Source: JANXVY01 sp040080145 (GTDB lineage Bacteria > Pseudomonadota > Alphaproteobacteria > Rhizobiales > Hyphomicrobiaceae). From it: 64,000 bases of DNA. Positions within the stretch are counted from its first letter, which is position 1, and every line of letters begins with the position of its first letter. This document shows positions 60,599 through 64,000 of the stretch, one piece after another. Below the pieces are notes generated by a model that was not told the origin of the DNA, did not search any database, and was given only the letters and a program-made list of their open reading frames with translations. A program made the translations under genes and the position numbers. The stretch is taken from positions 74,834 through 138,833 of the forward strand of contig JBEBJA010000067.1 in NCBI GenBank assembly GCA_040080145.1, given 5' to 3'.

Positions 60599-61297
60599 TT
60601 ATTGGGCCGTGTCGCGCGCGCTGGCAGCGATCAAATCTTTGAGTTCGCGCGTGAGTTGCCGCGCATCCGTCAGCACGAGCACATGGGTGAGCGCCGAAAG
60701 TTTTTCGAGACCAGGCTGCACTTTCGCCCGTGCCCACCCAGCGGCAGGACTGCGCGTGCCCAGCGACAGCAGCAAGCGAACGTCCTTGGGGCCTGCAATG
60801 AGCGCTGCGAACGGCCGGGCATGGGTTGCAACAATATGGCCGTTCAACGCCCGGACATCGGCGCCAGGTACCGCACTGAGAATATCCCTCAGCAACACCT
60901 GAGCCAGCGGACGGTAGGCCTTCCCCGCAGCCAGCAAGGCATCCACATCGTGGTCAGATTGTGCTGTTAGAACCAGCGTCGATGCAACCTGAGCCTGCGC
61001 TCTCATCCCTGCGGGCCTTGCCTCCCCTGCGGCTTTGACAGCCTTGCGCTTGTGGCTTTCGGCTGGCGCTCGCACGCCGTCGGCATAGATCAACTTGCCG
61101 CCGTTGTGATGGATGCGCTCAATCCACGACGCGCGAGCGAACGTGAACCCGTTCTGGCGCAACCAGTCGATGATCTCATTCCGATGGGATAGCCCCGCGC
61201 CGCCAATTGCCGCCATCCACCCATCGAGATCGCGTCCGGTGTCGGCTGCGAGGCCGTCAACAAACGCGCGTTCCTTCTGGCTGAAATCGATGGACAT
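60599..61297 (-). CDS. DUF4287-like protein with C-terminal DUF5655-like region
   Basis: This 232-residue protein starts with a DUF4287-like segment (AFVDGLAADTGRDLDGWMAAIGGAGLSHRNEIIDWLRQNG). Its C-terminal half has ALNGHIVATHARPFAALIAGPKDVRLLLSLG, which resembles DUF5655. No catalytic motif is known to me for either. It lies upstream of the coiled-coil gene on the same strand, 131 bases away. It is probably cytoplasmic. Confidence 0.68.
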   Translation of the reverse strand: MSIDFSQKERAFVDGLAADTGRDLDGWMAAIGGAGLSHRNEIIDWLRQNGFTFARASWIERIHHNGGKLIYADGVRAPAESHKRKAVKAAGEARPAGMRAQAQVASTLVLTAQSDHDVDALLAAGKAYRPLAQVLLRDILSAVPGADVRALNGHIVATHARPFAALIAGPKDVRLLLSLGTRSPAAGWARAKVQPGLEKLSALTHVLVLTDARQLTRELKDLIAASARDTAQ

Positions 61298-61432
61298 GAC
61301 GCCGGGACCTGAATCTTGCCGCTTGTTGCCGGGGATTAGCTATAGCCTGACTCGATCCGCCAGCGACAGTTGCAGTATAGATAGACGTGCAGGCTGACCG
61401 GCTTGCTGAAAGCGAACACGGGAGATGCCGTC

Positions 61433-61753
61433 ATGGCCAGATATACCAACCTCGCCGCCGCCGTAATCGCCTGCACCCTGGTAAGCGCGCCTGCTGTTGC
61501 GCAAACCAAGACCCACCGCCCGGCCTACGGCTGTTTCAAGGTCACTGTTCCCGAACTCAATATCCGCCAAACCGCCTTCAGCTCCGGCGCTGTAGTCGCC
61601 ACCGCCATCAAAAATGAAATCCTGGTCAAGCGCCGCCGTTTCTGCGCCCTTCGCGGCTTCTGGTGCGCCGTGACGACCAACAAGGGCGTTCCGGGCTACG
61701 CCGACAAATCCATGATCGCGGTCGCAGCCTGCCCCGCCCGACTTTCGCAGTGA
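61433..61753 (+). CDS. Small exported SH3-like domain protein
   Basis: This 106-residue protein has a signal peptide (LAAAVIACTLVSAPAVA) and a bacterial SH3-like fold, CFKVTVPELNIRQTAFSSGAVVATAIKNEILVKRR, in which LNIRQ matches the typical LNVRSGPS start. Four cysteines are present and may form disulfides. GGGAGA precedes ATG 61433. Such domains bind cell wall or other proteins in the periplasm. It is divergent from the DUF4287-like gene. Confidence 0.78.
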   Translation: MARYTNLAAAVIACTLVSAPAVAQTKTHRPAYGCFKVTVPELNIRQTAFSSGAVVATAIKNEILVKRRRFCALRGFWCAVTTNKGVPGYADKSMIAVAACPARLSQ

Positions 61754-61771
61754 AACGGCCTGAGAGCCGCG

Positions 61772-62329
61772 TCAAGGCACCTTGACGGCCGGTGCGACCG
61801 CTGGAACAGGCACAGTAACAGGCTTCGGCGTCTTCAGCTGCAACGGCGCCGACGTCGGCTTTACCTTGGCAATAGGCCGTGGCGCATCGGTATTGCCGGG
61901 CGTCAACAGCCCATCGAGATCGAAGATCGGGCAATTCTTCGCCGCCAACCGCCCGTTGTAGGCCTTCAGCATCGACAGATCGCGCGCATTGTCGCCATCG
62001 GGATCTATCCCCCGGCTCGTCCCGCCAAACAGCGGCGATGCCATCTGCTGCATCGTCCGTCCAACGCCAGACGTTTTGGTATCGGCGCGAGTGCTGCGCA
62101 ATTGCCGGATGCGGACCTGAATATGCCCCGTCAGCTTCTTGCAGTCGTAGGCGATCTCGTCGGCAGATAGCCGGTAGGCGTTATTGGCCGCCGATAGATC
62201 GGGCGGCGTCAGGTTGGGGACCACCGTGGGAGACGTCTTCGTGCGGAAGTCAGCCACGCCCGGCGCGGCCCATGCGCAACTCAGTGCCAGTGCCCCGCCA
62301 GCCACTCTAATCCAGCTTCGTTTCGTCAT
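61772..62329 (-). CDS. Exported protein of unknown function with Pro/Ala-rich tail
   Basis: This 185-residue protein has a signal peptide (IRVAGGALALSCAWAAPGVA) and a mature part with YDCKKLTGHIQVRIRQLR, suggesting a small helical domain, then a Pro/Val-rich tail (AKVKPTSAPLQLKTPKPVTVPVPAVAP) that could span the cell wall. ATG 62329 is chosen because the signal peptide starts there. It is convergent with the SH3 gene, with only 18 bases between. The family is not recognised. Confidence 0.68.
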   Translation of the reverse strand: MTKRSWIRVAGGALALSCAWAAPGVADFRTKTSPTVVPNLTPPDLSAANNAYRLSADEIAYDCKKLTGHIQVRIRQLRSTRADTKTSGVGRTMQQMASPLFGGTSRGIDPDGDNARDLSMLKAYNGRLAAKNCPIFDLDGLLTPGNTDAPRPIAKVKPTSAPLQLKTPKPVTVPVPAVAPAVKVP

Positions 62330-62542
62330 GGTCGTGATCCCGTATACATTGCCCGCGCGGCTGACATCACTCTGGTTCGGCGTCAACATCAAGGCCGCCT
62401 CACGCCTACGCAGGCAGCTATTCAGTCTCCTTACGTGGTGCTAACACACGCTCAGACAGTTTTCGCCCCGGAGCGCCGCATTACGAATCGTTGAGGCGGT
62501 CAGCCTTCATCAGCGATGCCCTCACACCCCTCGAAAGTGCCC

Positions 62543-62953
62543 ATGCCGCAGTCCATCACACTTTCCGCAGCAGACCTTGTCGCCGCCGCGCGAGCCCAAA
62601 TCAGCGAACTGACCCCGCAGGAGGCCATTCCGCTCGTGGGGCAGCCCGATGTCGTTCTCGTCGACATCCGCGACGTCCGCGAACTTGATCGCGATGGCCG
62701 CGTTCCTGGCAGTTTTCACTGCCCGCGCGGCATGCTTGAATTCTGGATTGATCCCGCAAGCCCTTATCACAAAACAATCTTTGCTGAGGATAAGCGCTTC
62801 GTTTTCTTCTGCGGCGGCGGCATGCGTTCCGTTCTCGCCACAAAGGTTGCTCAGGACATGGGCCTGAAACCAGTCGCCCACATCATCGACGGTTTTGCCG
62901 GCTGGAAATCAGCTGGCGGCCCCATCGACAAGACCGAACGGAAAACCGCATGA
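62543..62953 (+). CDS. Rhodanese-like domain protein
   Basis: This 136-residue protein has one rhodanese domain with VVLVDIRDVRELDRDGRVPGSFHCPRG and the active-site loop FFCGGGMRS with its catalytic Cys (about residue 92). It transfers sulfur from thiosulfate or a persulfide donor, or detoxifies cyanide; the exact donor is unknown. An alternative ATG at 62516 is possible. It is translationally coupled (ATGA) to the next gene. Confidence 0.88.
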   Translation: MPQSITLSAADLVAAARAQISELTPQEAIPLVGQPDVVLVDIRDVRELDRDGRVPGSFHCPRGMLEFWIDPASPYHKTIFAEDKRFVFFCGGGMRSVLATKVAQDMGLKPVAHIIDGFAGWKSAGGPIDKTERKTA

Positions 62954-63408
62954 CGGCTACGACTACGACCAAGGCAAATACAACCACAGCGCTGTTCTTG
63001 GCGGCAGCTTTGCTCGCGTCTGCGAAATCGCCGACCGCCGCCGGCAGCGAAACCCTGCCGCCGCTCAGTTGCACGTTTAAAGCCGGTGCGGCGTGGGCGT
63101 ATACCGCTGGCACCTACACGAGTGCCCAGCCGGAACCCTTGGCCTTCGAGATTGAAGCTGTCGATCTGGAGCGCCAGACCGCGCGTCTAAGTATTGCCGG
63201 TAAGCCGGTGGGCAATCCCCTCCGTGTTGTCCGCGCGCTCAACGCCAATCACTTCCTTGAGGTCGCACAAGAAGGCTTCCTGAACGTCACGACGATCTAC
63301 GATACCGACCCTGCTACCGGCTCGCGGCCCGCCATTCATTCACGCCATCTCGGCGTACTCGGCCAACCCATCTTCGCCCAATACGCCGGGTTCTGCACCG
63401 CGAAATAA
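62950..63408 (+). CDS. Exported protein of unknown function
   Basis: This 152-residue protein starts within the rhodanese stop codon (ATGA). A long Thr/Lys-rich start precedes a hydrophobic segment (ALFLAAALLASA) and a mature domain rich in beta strands (FEIEAVDLERQTARLSIAGKPVG and VAQEGFLNVTTIYD). Two cysteines may pair. It is coupled to the rhodanese, which suggests a shared periplasmic or redox function. The family is not recognised. Confidence 0.7.
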   Translation: MTATTTTKANTTTALFLAAALLASAKSPTAAGSETLPPLSCTFKAGAAWAYTAGTYTSAQPEPLAFEIEAVDLERQTARLSIAGKPVGNPLRVVRALNANHFLEVAQEGFLNVTTIYDTDPATGSRPAIHSRHLGVLGQPIFAQYAGFCTAK

Positions 63409-63464
63409 GTGAAGGGTCCTGCGTTGGGTTGCTGAAAACAGGCCTGCTCGTCCATACTGGCGGC

Positions 63465-63890
63465 ATGGCACTCCACATCATCAAGCTCTGCGTCGGCGCT
63501 GAATCGATCGAAGACCTCGCCCGTTGGCAGGCGGTCCGGTTTGCCGCTCATTCGCGCATCGAACACACGACCTTTCAAACCCCCAAGCGTCAGGACGAGC
63601 TATTGGATGGCGGATCGCTGTACTGGGTCATCAAGGGCGTGATCCAGGTCCGCCAGCGCCTGATTGGCTTCGACACCGGTCAAAAGGACGATGGCTCTGC
63701 CTGCTGCCTTCTGCTGCTCGATTCCGCACTCGTGCCCGTCCGTCCCACCAAGCGCCGCCCGTTTCAAGGCTGGCGCTATCTGTCGAACGATGACGCCCCG
63801 CCTGACGTAGGCTCCGCCCGTGCCGCGGCCGATCTGGCAGCAATGACACCGCAAATGCGTAAAGACCTGGCTGACCAGGGATTGCTCTAA
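63465..63890 (+). CDS. DUF1489 family protein
   Basis: This 141-residue protein begins MALHIIKLCVGAESIEDLARWQ, the start typical of the alphaproteobacterial DUF1489 family. VIKGVIQVRQRLIGFDTGQKDDGSACCLLLLDSALVPVRPTKRRPFQGWRYL is a conserved-looking core (quoted in part). The function is unknown. ATG 63465 is preferred over an upstream start because it matches the family N-terminus. Confidence 0.85.
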   Translation: MALHIIKLCVGAESIEDLARWQAVRFAAHSRIEHTTFQTPKRQDELLDGGSLYWVIKGVIQVRQRLIGFDTGQKDDGSACCLLLLDSALVPVRPTKRRPFQGWRYLSNDDAPPDVGSARAAADLAAMTPQMRKDLADQGLL

Positions 63891-63945
63891 GAGTGCTAGC
63901 AGGCTAGTGTTCCGGGTCAAACAGATGGTTCCCAGTCTATCCATT

Positions 63946-64000
63946 TTCGTCATGGCCGCGAAGGCGGCCACCCACGACATCTATCGACGCCGGCAAGAGC
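63946..64000 (+). repeat. Repeat element CGTCATGGCCGCGAAGGCGG (copy 2, cut by the window end)
   Basis: TTTCGTCATGGCCGCGAAGG, GCGGCCACCCACGACAT and ATCGACG match the unit at 50566-50730. It is truncated by the window edge. Confidence 0.75.

Overview
The window is about 64 kb of GC-rich chromosomal DNA from an alphaproteobacterium, probably of the Hyphomicrobiales (rhizobial) type. The support is the gene content: eno followed by an FtsB-like gene, lipA followed by a Coq10/RatA-like gene and cinA, a topA-rnr pair, a DUF1489 protein, DUF805 proteins, a TAXI-type binding protein, propionyl-CoA carboxylase alpha, and a sequence matching the CtrA consensus. No phage, plasmid, integrase, transposase or CRISPR genes are seen. 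The species cannot be named from this sequence.

Layout. 1-5.1 kb: sulfite reductase (cysJ, cysI) and the queuosine gene queC, separated by palindromic repeat elements, one of which has rewritten the 3' end of cysI. 5.2-11 kb: eno, an FtsB-like gene, two small lipoproteins, two GlsB/YeaQ membrane proteins, lipA, a coq10-like gene preceded by a 5 x 17 bp tandem repeat, and cinA. 11-17 kb: MarR regulator, TusA-like protein, MMPL exporter, recJ and tRNA-Glu. 17.1-22 kb: a complete branched-chain amino acid type ABC operon (livG-F-K-H-M) on the minus strand. 22-25.2 kb: divergent acyltransferase and alpha/beta-hydrolase. 25.2-30.8 kb: a small surface-glycan cluster (acyltransferase, FkbM-like protein, methyltransferase, epimerase, glycosyltransferase). 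31-36.3 kb: rnr and topA. 36.5-42.7 kb: small proteins, two DUF805 paralogues flanking two rRNA-modification genes, and an ECF sigma / anti-sigma pair divergent from a DUF4394 protein. 42.8-47.4 kb: pccA, a membrane-anchored TAXI protein and an internally duplicated protein of unknown function. 48-50.5 kb: three consecutive glycosyltransferase-like genes. 51-54.6 kb: J-domain protein, LysR regulator, a 42-residue histone-H1-like protein, lipB and tRNA-Leu. 54.9-61.3 kb: ferredoxin-type reductase plus cytochrome c, two tandem polysaccharide deacetylases and an exported coiled-coil protein. 61.4-63.9 kb: small exported proteins, a rhodanese and a DUF1489 protein.

Most of the window is housekeeping. 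The less ordinary content is (i) several families of palindromic intergenic repeats, most with two copies inside the window, one inserted in cysI; (ii) the tiny Lys/Ala/Pro histone-like protein, whose composition matches the C-terminal tail of TopA; (iii) the three-gene glycosyltransferase-like block; (iv) the duplicated protein at 46.4-47.4 kb; and (v) a few operator-like repeats. I found no clear evidence of a wholly new multi-gene system. The best candidates for undescribed biology are the glycosyltransferase block and the deacetylase / coiled-coil group.
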